Source of the DNA: an uncultured Oscillospiraceae bacterium
GTDB lineage: Bacteria; Bacillota; Clostridia; Oscillospirales; Oscillospiraceae
Direction: 5' to 3'
DNA length: 64,000 nt
Assembly: GCA_944386975.1 (NCBI GenBank)
Contig: CALXDC010000004.1
Coordinates: 1-64,000 of the forward strand
In this document: piece after piece, positions 50,333-58,685 of the stretch
How the letters are laid out: each line of letters opens with the position of its first letter
How positions within the stretch are numbered: the first letter of the stretch is position 1
Position numbers and translations under genes: made by a program
Notes under the pieces: model-generated
What the model was told of the DNA's origin: nothing
Database searches by the model: none
Seen by the model: only the letters and a program-made list of their open reading frames with translations

Positions 50333-51970
50333 ATGGTCATTACGGATTTTCTGGAACGAAATGCCCGACTCTACCGGGATGAGATCGCCCTGGTGGAGAT
50401 CAATCCCTCCGAGGAGCGGGACAGCGCCGTCACCTGGCGGGAGTTCAGCCTCATTGAGCGCAACCGGCCCGACGAGCCCTATCGCCGTGAGATGACCTGG
50501 AGTCACTTCGACAAGAAAGCCAACCGCTTTGCCAACCTTCTCCTCAGCCGGGGCATCCAGCGGGGGGCCAAGGTGGGGATTCTGCTGATGAACTGCCTGG
50601 AGTGGCTGCCCATCTACTTCGGCATTCTGAAGGCGGGTTGCCTGGCGGTGCCCCTCAACTTCCGCTACTCCAGCGAGGAGATCCGCTACTGTCTGGACCT
50701 GGCGGACGTGGAGGTGCTGGTGCTGGGGCCGGAGTTTGTGGACCGGATCGACCCCATTCTGCCGGACCTGGGGCGTGTGAAAATGATGTTCTATGTGGGC
50801 AAGCAGGTGCCTCCCTTCGCTGAGAGCTACCAGCGGCTCATGAGCTTCTGCTCCTGGGAGGCCCCTCCGGTCCACCTGGAGCCCAGCGACCACGCCGCCA
50901 TCTACTTCTCCTCCGGCACCACCGGTTTCCCCAAGGCCATTCTCCACAACCACAAGGCCCTCTTCTCCTCCTGCCTCACCGAGCAGCACCACCACGGACA
51001 GACCCGGGACGACGTGTTCCTCTGCATCCCGCCTCTCTACCATACCGGGGCCAAGATGCACTGGTTCGGCTCTCTGGCCAGCGCCAGCAAGGCGGTGCTC
51101 CTCCGGGGCGTGTCGCCGGAGTGGATCCTCCGGGCGGTCACCGAGGAGAAGTGCACCATCGTCTGGCTGCTGGTGCCCTGGGCCCAGGACATCCTGGACG
51201 CCATCGAGAGCGGCCGGGTGAAGCTCAGCGACTACTACTTAGACCAGTGGCGGCTCATGCATATCGGCGCCCAGCCGGTGCCCCCCAGCCTCATCCACCG
51301 CTGGAAAAAGATCTTCCCCCACCACCAGTACGACACCAACTACGGCCTCTCCGAGTCTATCGGTCCCGGCTGCGTCCATCTGGGGGTGGAGAATATCCAC
51401 AAGGTGGGCGCCATCGGCAAGCCCGGCTATCTGTGGGACGCCCGGGTGGTGGACGAGCACGGAGACGACGTGCCCCAGGGCGAGGTAGGGGAGCTGGCGG
51501 TGAAGGGCCCCGGCGTGATGCTCTGCTACTACAAGAACCCTCAGGCCACCGAGGAGATTCTCAAAGGCGACTGGCTCTTCACCGGCGACATGGCCCGGGT
51601 GGATGAGGACGGCTTCATCTATCTGGTGGACCGGAAGAAGGACGTGATCATCTCCGGCGGCGAGAATCTCTACCCCGTCCAGATCGAGGACTTCCTGCGC
51701 AAAAACGACAAGATCAAGGACGTGGCGGTCATCGGTCTTCCCGACAAGCGCCTGGGTGAGATTGCCGCGGCCATCATTGAGATCAAGGAGGACATGTCCT
51801 GCACCGAGGAGGAGATCAACGACTTCTGCAGGGAGCTGCCCCGGTACAAGCGGCCGAGGAAGATCATCTTCGACAAGGTGCCCCGGAATCCCACCGGCAA
51901 GATCGAGAAGCCGGTGCTCCGGGAGCGGTATTGCAGCGGCCGCCTGGTGGAGGTCCAGAACAACAGCTGA
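50333..51970 (+). CDS. AMP-dependent acyl/aryl-CoA ligase under T-box control
   Basis: 545 aa of the ANL superfamily: it activates a carboxylic acid with ATP to the acyl-AMP and then the CoA ester. YFSSGTTGFPKAI near residue 194 is the P-loop; NYGLSESIG, LFTGDMARVDEDGFIYLVDRKKD and NPTGKIEKPVL (catalytic lysine) are complete. The substrate cannot be read from sequence; the Tyr T-box suggests 4-hydroxyphenylacetate or a related aryl acid, while medium-chain fatty acids remain possible. AAAAGGAGAGCAGATC precedes the ATG. It is followed by a sodium symporter gene after 166 bp. Confidence 0.88.
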   Translation: MVITDFLERNARLYRDEIALVEINPSEERDSAVTWREFSLIERNRPDEPYRREMTWSHFDKKANRFANLLLSRGIQRGAKVGILLMNCLEWLPIYFGILKAGCLAVPLNFRYSSEEIRYCLDLADVEVLVLGPEFVDRIDPILPDLGRVKMMFYVGKQVPPFAESYQRLMSFCSWEAPPVHLEPSDHAAIYFSSGTTGFPKAILHNHKALFSSCLTEQHHHGQTRDDVFLCIPPLYHTGAKMHWFGSLASASKAVLLRGVSPEWILRAVTEEKCTIVWLLVPWAQDILDAIESGRVKLSDYYLDQWRLMHIGAQPVPPSLIHRWKKIFPHHQYDTNYGLSESIGPGCVHLGVENIHKVGAIGKPGYLWDARVVDEHGDDVPQGEVGELAVKGPGVMLCYYKNPQATEEILKGDWLFTGDMARVDEDGFIYLVDRKKDVIISGGENLYPVQIEDFLRKNDKIKDVAVIGLPDKRLGEIAAAIIEIKEDMSCTEEEINDFCRELPRYKRPRKIIFDKVPRNPTGKIEKPVLRERYCSGRLVEVQNNS

Positions 51971-51975
51971 GTGTC

Positions 51976-52105
51976 AGTGAGGAGTTAGGAGAGAGGAGAT
52001 TCAACCCCGCGGGAGGCGTTTTTCCGGGGGGCGGGTTTCCTGCACCCTTGGACCATGAAAAAACGGGGGAAATTCCGATTTTCGGCCGGCTCCTATCTCC
52101 TCACT
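51976..52105 (+). repeat. Inverted repeat in the ligase-symporter gap
   Basis: AGTGAGGAGTTAGGAG (51976-51991) and CTCCTATCTCCTCACT (52090-52105) are complementary at 15 of 16 positions, with about 98 bases between. The gap has no gene. It may be a relic of a small element or a long-range mRNA stem upstream of the symporter. Confidence 0.6.
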
Positions 52106-52136
52106 CCTATCTGAACGAAATGAGAGGAAACAAACA

Positions 52137-53726
52137 ATGGGAGATATGGCCATCAAACTTTCTATGCTGGTGGTATTTTTTGCGGTGATGGTGGGCATCG
52201 GCCTCTACTGCCGCCGCCACGCAACCGACGTCAACGGCTTTGTTCTGGGCGGCCGGTCCGTAGGCCCCTGGCTCACTGCCTTCGCCTATGGTACCAGCTA
52301 CTTTTCCGCTGTGGTCTTCGTGGGCTATGCGGGACAGTTTGGGTGGAAGTACGGCATCGCCGCCACCTGGGCGGGCCTGGGGAATGCTTTTTTGGGGTCG
52401 CTGCTGGCTTGGGCCGTTCTGGGCCGCCGGACCCGGGTCATGACCCAGCATCTGGACAGCGCCACCATGCCGGAATTTTTTGGTAAGCGCTTTGACAGCC
52501 GCTCCCTGAAGCTGATCGCCTCTGTCATCATCTTCATCTTTCTTATCCCCTACACCGCCAGCCTCTACAACGGCCTCAGCCGTCTGTTTGCCATGGCCTT
52601 CGACATCGACTACGCCGTCTGCGTGGTGGTGATGGCGGTGCTCACCGGCGTTTACGTCATCGCGGGAGGCTACATGGCTACCGCCATCAACGACTTTATT
52701 CAGGGCCTTATCATGCTGGTGGGCATCTGCGCCGTCATCGGCGCAGTGCTGAAGAGTCAGGGAGGCTTCCTGGCCGCTCTGGACGGGCTTGCCCGGGTCT
52801 ATGACCCCGCCACCTCCGAGACGCCGGGCGTCTTCGCCTCCTTCTTCGGTCCCGACCCGGTAGGGCTTTTGGGTGTGGTGCTTCTCACAAGCCTTGGCAC
52901 CTGGGGCCTTCCCCAGATGGTCCAGAAGTTCTACGCCATCAAAAGTGAGAAGTCCATCAACACCGGCATGGTGGTTTCCACCGCCTTCGCCGTGGTGGTG
53001 GCCGGCGGGTGCTACTTCCTGGGCGGCTTCGGCCGGTTGTTTTCCACCCCAGAGGCGGTGAGCGCCGCCGGGTACGACTCCATCATCCCCACCATGCTCT
53101 CCGGCCTGCCCACCATTCTCATCGCCGTGGTGGTGATTCTGGTGCTCTCCGCATCCATGTCCACTCTCAGCTCTCTGGTGCTGGCCTCCAGCTCCACCCT
53201 GACCCTGGATTTCATCAAGGGGAACATCATCAAGGAGATGGACGAGAAGCGGCAGGTGCGGTGGATGCGGGCCCTGGTGGTGGTGTTCATCGCCATCAGT
53301 GTGGTACTGGCTATCATCCAGTACCGCTCCAGCATCACCTTCATTGCCCAGCTCATGGGCGTCTCCTGGGGCGCCCTGGCCGGGGCCTTCCTGGCTCCCT
53401 TCCTCTACGGTCTTTACTGGAAGGGTACCACCAAGGCTGCCTGCGCCGCCAGCTTTCTCTTCTCCACGGTGGTGATGCTCTGCAACATCTTTTTCGGCAG
53501 TTTCTTCCCCACTGTGCTCCAGTCCCCCATTAACTGCGGCGCCTTCTGCATGCTGGCGGGCCTTGTCATTGTCCCGGCGGTGAGCCTTGTCAGCCGCGCC
53601 CCCGCCGAGGCGCGGATGGAGGAGATTTTCGCCTGCTATGAGCGGACCGTCACCGTCACGGTGAAGGATTCCATCGGCCGCCAGGGGGAGGTCCGCCGCC
53701 CCCGGAACAAGAAGCGGAAGCGCTGA
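52137..53726 (+). CDS. Sodium:solute symporter (SSS family)
   Basis: 529 aa with about 13 membrane helices. FVLGGRSVGPWLTAFAYGTSYFSAVVFVGYAG near the N-terminus and ASMSTLSSLVLASSSTLTLDF in the middle are SSS family motifs (sodium-site serines). It carries a basic C-terminal tail (RRPRNKKRKR). The family takes up sugars, proline, pantothenate, or mono- and aryl-carboxylates with sodium. Placed after an acyl-CoA ligase behind a Tyr T-box, an aromatic acid or amino acid is the likely cargo (inference). AGAGGAAACAAACA precedes the ATG. Confidence 0.88.
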   Translation: MGDMAIKLSMLVVFFAVMVGIGLYCRRHATDVNGFVLGGRSVGPWLTAFAYGTSYFSAVVFVGYAGQFGWKYGIAATWAGLGNAFLGSLLAWAVLGRRTRVMTQHLDSATMPEFFGKRFDSRSLKLIASVIIFIFLIPYTASLYNGLSRLFAMAFDIDYAVCVVVMAVLTGVYVIAGGYMATAINDFIQGLIMLVGICAVIGAVLKSQGGFLAALDGLARVYDPATSETPGVFASFFGPDPVGLLGVVLLTSLGTWGLPQMVQKFYAIKSEKSINTGMVVSTAFAVVVAGGCYFLGGFGRLFSTPEAVSAAGYDSIIPTMLSGLPTILIAVVVILVLSASMSTLSSLVLASSSTLTLDFIKGNIIKEMDEKRQVRWMRALVVVFIAISVVLAIIQYRSSITFIAQLMGVSWGALAGAFLAPFLYGLYWKGTTKAACAASFLFSTVVMLCNIFFGSFFPTVLQSPINCGAFCMLAGLVIVPAVSLVSRAPAEARMEEIFACYERTVTVTVKDSIGRQGEVRRPRNKKRKR

Positions 53727-53763
53727 GGAGCGAATTTTCCCACAATTTTTCCCGAAAAACCCA

Positions 53764-53792
53764 TTGACTTTAGCGGATAAAAGTGATAGAGT
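53764..53792 (+). promoter_or_regulatory. Promoter of the second T-box operon
   Basis: TTGACT (53764-53769), a 17-bp spacer, TAGAGT (53787-53792). It matches the promoter at 49996 at nearly every base, including the spacer. Confidence 0.85.
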
Positions 53793-53796
53793 TGAT

Positions 53797-54076
53797 TTCG
53801 TTGATACCAAAAACGCGATGACGGAACCAAGTAGGGACCCCATCGCCCCCTTCAGAGAGCTGCCGGACGGTGCGAGGCAGAGAGGGCGTCCTTCCCGAAT
53901 TCCTTCCTGAGCGGCCTGCCGAACCGGGGCCATCCCCGTTGTAAGCAGCGACGGGGGCGCCCGATATAGCGCCGGGGATATGCTCGTATCCCATGAGGCC
54001 GCAAATGCGGTAAACTGAGGTGGTACCACGGGAATTTCTCGTCCTCTGCAAGAATCTTCTTGCAGAGGACTTTTTT
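53797..54076 (+). ncRNA. T-box leader, specifier UUC (Phe)
   Basis: Stem I: ACCAAGTAGGGA (with AGTA), AGAGAGCTGCCGGACGGTGCGAGGCAG (distal loop and bulge, shown in parts elsewhere), then CCCGAATTCCTTCC. GGGA/TCCC and GGAA/TTCC close the specifier loop, leaving GAA-UUC-C with UUC at 53900-53902. The T-box core CTGAGGTGGTACCACGG is at about 54015-54031; terminator GTCCTCTGCAAGA/TCTTGCAGAGGAC plus TTTTTT at 54041-54076. Uncharged tRNA-Phe should allow transcription of the iorA operon. The 3' half is closely similar to the first leader. Confidence 0.9.
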
Positions 54077-54161
54077 ATTACCCTGAGAAGTTGAGAAGCA
54101 AAACAATAGCCCCGGATCCCTCCCATTGAGGAGAGGGCGGGCGCGAGAAGGAGGATATCTG

Positions 54162-55901
54162 ATGAAAACCCTGATGCTTGGCAACGAGGCCGCCGCCCGG
54201 GGCCTCTACGAGGCGGGCTGTGCCTTTGTCTCCAGCTATCCCGGCACTCCCAGTACGGAGATCACCGAGACCATCGCCAAATATCCGGAGGTCTACGCTG
54301 AGTGGGCTCCCAACGAGAAGGTGGCCATGGAGAGCGCCTTCGGCGCGTGTCTGGCCGGAAAGCGGAGCTTCTGCGGCATGAAGCATGTAGGTCTCAACGT
54401 GGCCGCCGATCCCCTCTTCACCATCTCCTACACCGGCGTCAACGCCGGCATGGTCATTGCCGTGGCTGACGACGCGGGCATGCACAGCTCCCAGAACGAG
54501 CAGGACTCCCGCCACTACGCCCGGGCTGCCAAGATGCCCATGCTGGAGCCCGCCGACAGCGGCGAGGCGTTGGAGATGGCCAAGCTGGCCTATGAGATCT
54601 CCGAGCAGTTCGACACGGCGGTGCTCCTCAAGATGTGCACCCGCATTGCCCACTCCCAGAGCGTGGTGGAGCCCGGCGAGCGCATCACGCCTCCGGAAAA
54701 GCCCTATGAGAAGAATGGGGCCAAGTACATCATGATGCCCGGCAACGCCAAGCGCCGCCACCCGGTGGTGGAGGAGCGGACGAAGGCCCTCATCGCCTAC
54801 GCTGAGACCTCCCCCCTCAACCGCGTGGAGGAGGGCAGGGACAAGTCCATCGGCATCATCACCTCCTCCACCAGCTATCAGTATGTGAAGGAGGCCCTGG
54901 GAGACACCTATCCCGTTTTGAAGCTGGGCATGATCTGGCCTATGCCGGAGAAGAAGATCCTCGACTTCGCCGCCTCCGTGGAGAAGCTGGTGGTGGTGGA
55001 GGAGCTGGACGGCTTCATTGAGAACCACTGCAAGGAGCTGGGCCTGCAGGCGGAGGGCAAGAACCTCTTCTCCTGCATCGACGAGCTCAATCAGAACATC
55101 GTGGCGGAGAAGCTGGGCAAGGCCCCCGACGTGGGCGTGAAGCTTGACGACGCCATCCCCGCCCGTCCCCCGGTGATGTGCGCCGGATGCCCCCACCGCG
55201 GTCTCTTCTACACTCTGAGCAAGCTGAAGCTCACGGTGCTGGGCGACATCGGCTGCTACACCCTGGGCGCGGTGGCCCCCCTGGCCGCTATCGACACCAC
55301 CATCTGCATGGGCGCCTCCGTCTCCGGCCTCCACGGCTTCAACAAAGCCAGCGGCGGCGAGATGGAAGGCAAGACCGTGGCCGTCATCGGCGACAGTACC
55401 TTCATGCACTCCGGCGTCACGGGCCTTATCAACATCGCCTACAACGAGTCCAACTCCACCGTTATCATTCTCGACAACTCCATCACCGGTATGACCGGCC
55501 ACCAGCAGAACCCCACCACCGGCTACAACCTGAAGGGGGATCCCTGCACCAAGATTGATTTGGAGAGCCTCTGCCGGAGCGTGGGCATCCGGCGGGTCCG
55601 GGTGGTGGACCCCTACAACCTGAAGGAGTGCGAGGAGGCTGTGAAGGAGGAGCTGGCGGCGGCGGAGCCCTCCGTCATCATCTCCCGCCGTCCCTGCGCC
55701 CTGCTGAAGTACGTCAAGCACAAGGCGCCTCTTACGGCGAACCCCGACAAGTGCGTGGGCTGCAAGAGCTGCATGAGGATCGGCTGCCCCGCCATCTCCA
55801 TCGTGGACGGCAAGGCCCGGATCGACAACACCCTGTGCGTGGGCTGCGGCGTGTGCCAGCAGCTGTGCAAGTTCGACGCCCTCGAGGCGCTCCAGGCGTA
55901 A
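54162..55901 (+). CDS. iorA: Indolepyruvate ferredoxin oxidoreductase, alpha subunit
   Basis: 579 aa. Interconverts aryl-pyruvates (phenyl-, 4-hydroxyphenyl-, indole-) with aryl-acetyl-CoA plus CO2, using ferredoxin and TPP. Order: pyrimidine-binding domain (LMLGNEAAARGLYEAG, SSYPGTPSTEI), middle domain, pyrophosphate domain (CAGCPHRGLFYTL, VIGDSTFMHSGVTGL, MTGHQQNP) and C-terminal ferredoxin-like part with CVGCKSCMRIGCP and CVGCGVCQQLC for two [4Fe-4S] clusters. AGAAGGAGGATATCTG precedes the ATG. First gene after the Phe T-box. Confidence 0.96.
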   Translation: MKTLMLGNEAAARGLYEAGCAFVSSYPGTPSTEITETIAKYPEVYAEWAPNEKVAMESAFGACLAGKRSFCGMKHVGLNVAADPLFTISYTGVNAGMVIAVADDAGMHSSQNEQDSRHYARAAKMPMLEPADSGEALEMAKLAYEISEQFDTAVLLKMCTRIAHSQSVVEPGERITPPEKPYEKNGAKYIMMPGNAKRRHPVVEERTKALIAYAETSPLNRVEEGRDKSIGIITSSTSYQYVKEALGDTYPVLKLGMIWPMPEKKILDFAASVEKLVVVEELDGFIENHCKELGLQAEGKNLFSCIDELNQNIVAEKLGKAPDVGVKLDDAIPARPPVMCAGCPHRGLFYTLSKLKLTVLGDIGCYTLGAVAPLAAIDTTICMGASVSGLHGFNKASGGEMEGKTVAVIGDSTFMHSGVTGLINIAYNESNSTVIILDNSITGMTGHQQNPTTGYNLKGDPCTKIDLESLCRSVGIRRVRVVDPYNLKECEEAVKEELAAAEPSVIISRRPCALLKYVKHKAPLTANPDKCVGCKSCMRIGCPAISIVDGKARIDNTLCVGCGVCQQLCKFDALEALQA

Positions 55902-55913
55902 GGAGGTACGGAA

Positions 55914-56486
55914 ATGGAAACGAAAAACATCATGATCGTCGGCGTGGGAGGCCAGGGCACCCTGTTGGCCAGCAAGCTCCTGGGCCGTCTGCTCCTGGAC
56001 AAGGGCTACGACGTGAAGGTCTCCGAGGTCCACGGCATGTCCCAGCGGGGCGGCAGCGTGGTCACCTACGTCCGCTTCGGCGACAAGGTCTACTCCCCCA
56101 TCATCGACAAGGGGGAGGCGGACTTCATCGTCTCCTTCGAGCTGCTGGAGGCCGCCCGGTGGACGGAGTATCTCAAAAAGGGCGGCAAAATCGTCACCAA
56201 CACCCAGCAGATGAACCCCATGCCCGTCATCACCGGCGCGGCGGCGTATCCCCAGGAGCTGGCGGAGAAGATGGCCGCCGCCGGCATGGACGTGGACGCC
56301 TTTGACGCCCTGGCGCTGGCCCAGGAGGCCGGCAGCAGCAAGGCGGTGAACATTGTCCTCATGGGCCGCCTCAGCCGCTACTTCGACATCTCCGAGGAGG
56401 AGTGGCACGCCGCCATCGCCAAGAGCGTGCCGGAGAAGTTCCTGGAGATGAACCAGAAGGCCTTCACCCTGGGCCGCCAGGCGTAA
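55914..56486 (+). CDS. iorB: Indolepyruvate ferredoxin oxidoreductase, beta subunit
   Basis: 190 aa, the gamma-domain subunit of the 2-oxoacid oxidoreductases. NIMIVGVGGQGTLLASKLLG, VSEVHGMSQRGGSVVTYVRFG and NTQQMNPMPVITGAAAYP are family signatures; it binds CoA or nucleotide and completes the IorAB dimer. AAGGAGGTACGGAA precedes the ATG, 12 bp after iorA. The fluC start lies 3 bp after its stop. Confidence 0.95.
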   Translation: METKNIMIVGVGGQGTLLASKLLGRLLLDKGYDVKVSEVHGMSQRGGSVVTYVRFGDKVYSPIIDKGEADFIVSFELLEAARWTEYLKKGGKIVTNTQQMNPMPVITGAAAYPQELAEKMAAAGMDVDAFDALALAQEAGSSKAVNIVLMGRLSRYFDISEEEWHAAIAKSVPEKFLEMNQKAFTLGRQA

Positions 56487-56489
56487 GGC

Positions 56490-56861
56490 ATGGGCGGTTT
56501 TCTGGCCGTGGGGCTGGGGGGCGGCGTGGGGGCCATGGGCCGCTATGCCCTGAGCCTCCTGCCCTACCAAGGGACCTTTCCTCTTCTGACCTTCCTCACC
56601 AACCTTTTGGGCGCGGTACTCATTGGCTTTATCACAGGCCTTGCAGGCCGGGAGCGCCTCAGCAGCGGCTGGACCCTCTTCTGGAAGACCGGCGTCTGCG
56701 GCGGCTTCACCACCTTCTCCACCTTTTCTCTGGAGAGCATCACCCTGCTGGAGAAGGGCCGGTATGCCCTGGGTGGGTTGTACATGGTCCTCAGCGTAGG
56801 CCTTTGCCTGATCGGAATCCTTCTGGGCCGACGGCTCAGTCAGTTTGCTTTTCCCGTTTAA
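56490..56861 (+). CDS. crcB: Fluoride channel FluC/CrcB
   Basis: 123 aa with four membrane helices. GGVGAMGRYAL, FLTNLLGAVLIGF and GVCGGFTTFSTFSLES are the Fluc hallmarks (the phenylalanine box GGFTTFSTF and the central sodium-site). As a single gene it should form an antiparallel homodimer that exports fluoride. It starts 3 bp after iorB with no own promoter, so it belongs to the T-box operon; why fluoride export should be tied to aromatic metabolism is unknown. No fluoride riboswitch is near. Confidence 0.93.
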   Translation: MGGFLAVGLGGGVGAMGRYALSLLPYQGTFPLLTFLTNLLGAVLIGFITGLAGRERLSSGWTLFWKTGVCGGFTTFSTFSLESITLLEKGRYALGGLYMVLSVGLCLIGILLGRRLSQFAFPV

Positions 56862-56896
56862 TTTCATTCCATACACAATGAAAGGAACCGTTTTTC

Positions 56897-58198
56897 ATGG
56901 AACGCTACTATCAGCCTGAGATCGAATGCGCCAGCCGGGAGCAGATTCTCGCCTGGCAGAATGAGCGCCTTGTCAAGCAGGTGCAGAACGTGTGGGACAA
57001 TGTCCCCTACTACCGGGCCAAGATGGAGGCCAAGGGCCTCACCCCCGCCGACATCAAGGGCGTGGAGGACCTCCACAAGCTGCCCTTCGTCACCAAGGAC
57101 GACCTGCGGGAGGCCTATCCCTACGGGCTGGTGGCCCGGCCCCTGAAGGACTGCGTCCGCATCCAGTCCACCTCCGGCACCACCGGCAAGCGGGTGGTGG
57201 CCTTCTACACCCAGCACGACATCGACCTCTGGGAGGACTGCTGCGCCCGTGCCATCATGGCCGCCGGCGGCACCAACGAGGACGTCTGCCAGGTGAGCTA
57301 CGGCTACGGCCTCTTCACCGGCGGTCCCGGCCTCAACGGCGGCAGCCACAAGGTGGGCTGCCTCACCATCCCAACCTCCTCCGGCAACACCGAGCGGCAG
57401 ATCATGTTCATTCGTGATCTCTCCGCCACCATCCTCTGCTGCACCCCCTCCTATGCCGCCTACATCGGTGAGACCATGAAGGAGATGGGTCTCACCCCCG
57501 ACCAGATCCCCCTGAAAGCGGGCATCTTCGGTGCGGAGGCCTGGAGCGAGGAGATGCGCCAGGACATTCAGAATACCCTGGGCATCAAGGCCTACGACAT
57601 CTATGGCCTCACGGAGCTGTCCGGCCCCGGCGTCTCCTTCGAGTGCTCCGAGCAGACCGGTATGCACATCAACGAGGACCACTTCATCGCCGAGATTATC
57701 GACCCGGACACCGGGGAGGTGCTGCCTGAGGGCAGCCAGGGCGAGCTGGTGTTTACCTCCATCACCAAGGAGGCCTTCCCCCTGCTGCGCTACCGCACCC
57801 GTGACATCTGCGTCCTCAGCCGCAAGCCCTGTTCCTGCGGCCGGACCCATGTGAAGATGTGCAAGCCCAGAGGCCGCAGCGACGATATGCTCATCATCAA
57901 GGGCGTCAACGTCTTCCCGTCCCAGATCGAGGCGGTGCTGCTGGAGCAGGGCTACGCCGCCAACTACCAGATCATCGTGGACCGTGTCAACAACACCGAC
58001 ACCCTGGAGGTCCAGGTGGAGATGACGCCGGAGATGTTCTCCGATCAGCTCAGCGCCGTGGCCGACAAGGAGAAGCAGCTGGTGGCCGCTCTGAAGGCCA
58101 TGCTGGGCATCTACGCAAAGGTCCGTCTGGTGGCCCCCAAGTCCATTCAGCGCAGCGAGGGCAAGGCGGTCCGCGTCATCGACAAGCGGAAGATCTGA
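56897..58198 (+). CDS. paaK: Phenylacetate-CoA ligase
   Basis: 433 aa, typical PaaK length. Activates phenylacetate (or indole-3-acetate and hydroxyphenylacetate) to the CoA thioester. VRIQSTSGTTGKRVV near residue 90 is the P-loop; YGLTELSGPGVSFEC and RYRTRDIC, then RSDDMLIIKGVNVFPSQIE and RSEGKAVRVIDKRK (C-terminal lysine) are PaaK signatures. ATGAAAGGAACCG precedes the ATG. In archaea and rumen bacteria PaaK with IOR is used to build Phe/Tyr/Trp from aryl acids, which fits the Phe T-box. Confidence 0.95.
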   Translation: MERYYQPEIECASREQILAWQNERLVKQVQNVWDNVPYYRAKMEAKGLTPADIKGVEDLHKLPFVTKDDLREAYPYGLVARPLKDCVRIQSTSGTTGKRVVAFYTQHDIDLWEDCCARAIMAAGGTNEDVCQVSYGYGLFTGGPGLNGGSHKVGCLTIPTSSGNTERQIMFIRDLSATILCCTPSYAAYIGETMKEMGLTPDQIPLKAGIFGAEAWSEEMRQDIQNTLGIKAYDIYGLTELSGPGVSFECSEQTGMHINEDHFIAEIIDPDTGEVLPEGSQGELVFTSITKEAFPLLRYRTRDICVLSRKPCSCGRTHVKMCKPRGRSDDMLIIKGVNVFPSQIEAVLLEQGYAANYQIIVDRVNNTDTLEVQVEMTPEMFSDQLSAVADKEKQLVAALKAMLGIYAKVRLVAPKSIQRSEGKAVRVIDKRKI

Positions 58199-58222
58199 CT
58201 GAGAAGAGAGGAGTTTGCTGCT

Positions 58223-58654
58223 ATGACCATTCAACAAATTTCCGTATTTCTGGAGAACCGGGCGGGACAGCTGGCGGAGATCACCAGCGTGCTGGCCAAG
58301 AACAATATCGACCTGCGGGCCATCCACATCGCCGAGACCACGGATTACGGCGTGCTGCGCATCATCGCCGACCGGGCCCAGGACGCGGCCAACGTCCTTC
58401 TGAACAACGGCTTCATCCTCTCCATGACCCCTGTGGTGGCCGCCGCGGTGCCTGACCGGCCCGGCGGGCTGGCCCAGCTGCTGGCGGTGCTGGCCCAGGC
58501 GGATATGGACATCGAGTACATGTACTCCATGTTCGGCCGGGGCGACGGCCTGGCCTATATGGTGTTCCGGGTGAAGGACGCCGAGCAGCTGGAGGCCATC
58601 CTCCGCTCCCACGGGGTGAACCCCGCCGCCGGGGCGGACCTGGGCCTCAACTGA
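58223..58654 (+). CDS. Tandem ACT-domain protein
   Basis: 143 aa with two ACT domains: ISVFLENRAGQLAEITSVLAKNNIDLRAIHIAE (residues about 5-37) and AAVPDRPGGLAQLLAVLAQADMDIEYMYSMFG (residues about 73-104). Such proteins bind amino acids and are often encoded beside paaK/ior. It may sense Phe or Tyr and adjust the ligase or aminotransferase. AGAGGAGTTTGCT precedes the ATG. Confidence 0.88.
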   Translation: MTIQQISVFLENRAGQLAEITSVLAKNNIDLRAIHIAETTDYGVLRIIADRAQDAANVLLNNGFILSMTPVVAAAVPDRPGGLAQLLAVLAQADMDIEYMYSMFGRGDGLAYMVFRVKDAEQLEAILRSHGVNPAAGADLGLN

Positions 58655-58685
58655 GACCACGACACAAAGAAAGAAGGTTTTCCAC

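Noticed and set aside
50002..50340. Antisense small open frames across the T-box leaders
   Set aside because: The sequence is fully explained by conserved T-box RNA elements; both leaders give similar shadow frames.
53898..53903. Reading the second specifier as UCC (Ser) by a one-base shift
   Set aside because: The closing helices leave GAA-UUC-C, the loop-E GAA normally abuts the codon, and the operon content is aromatic, not serine-related.
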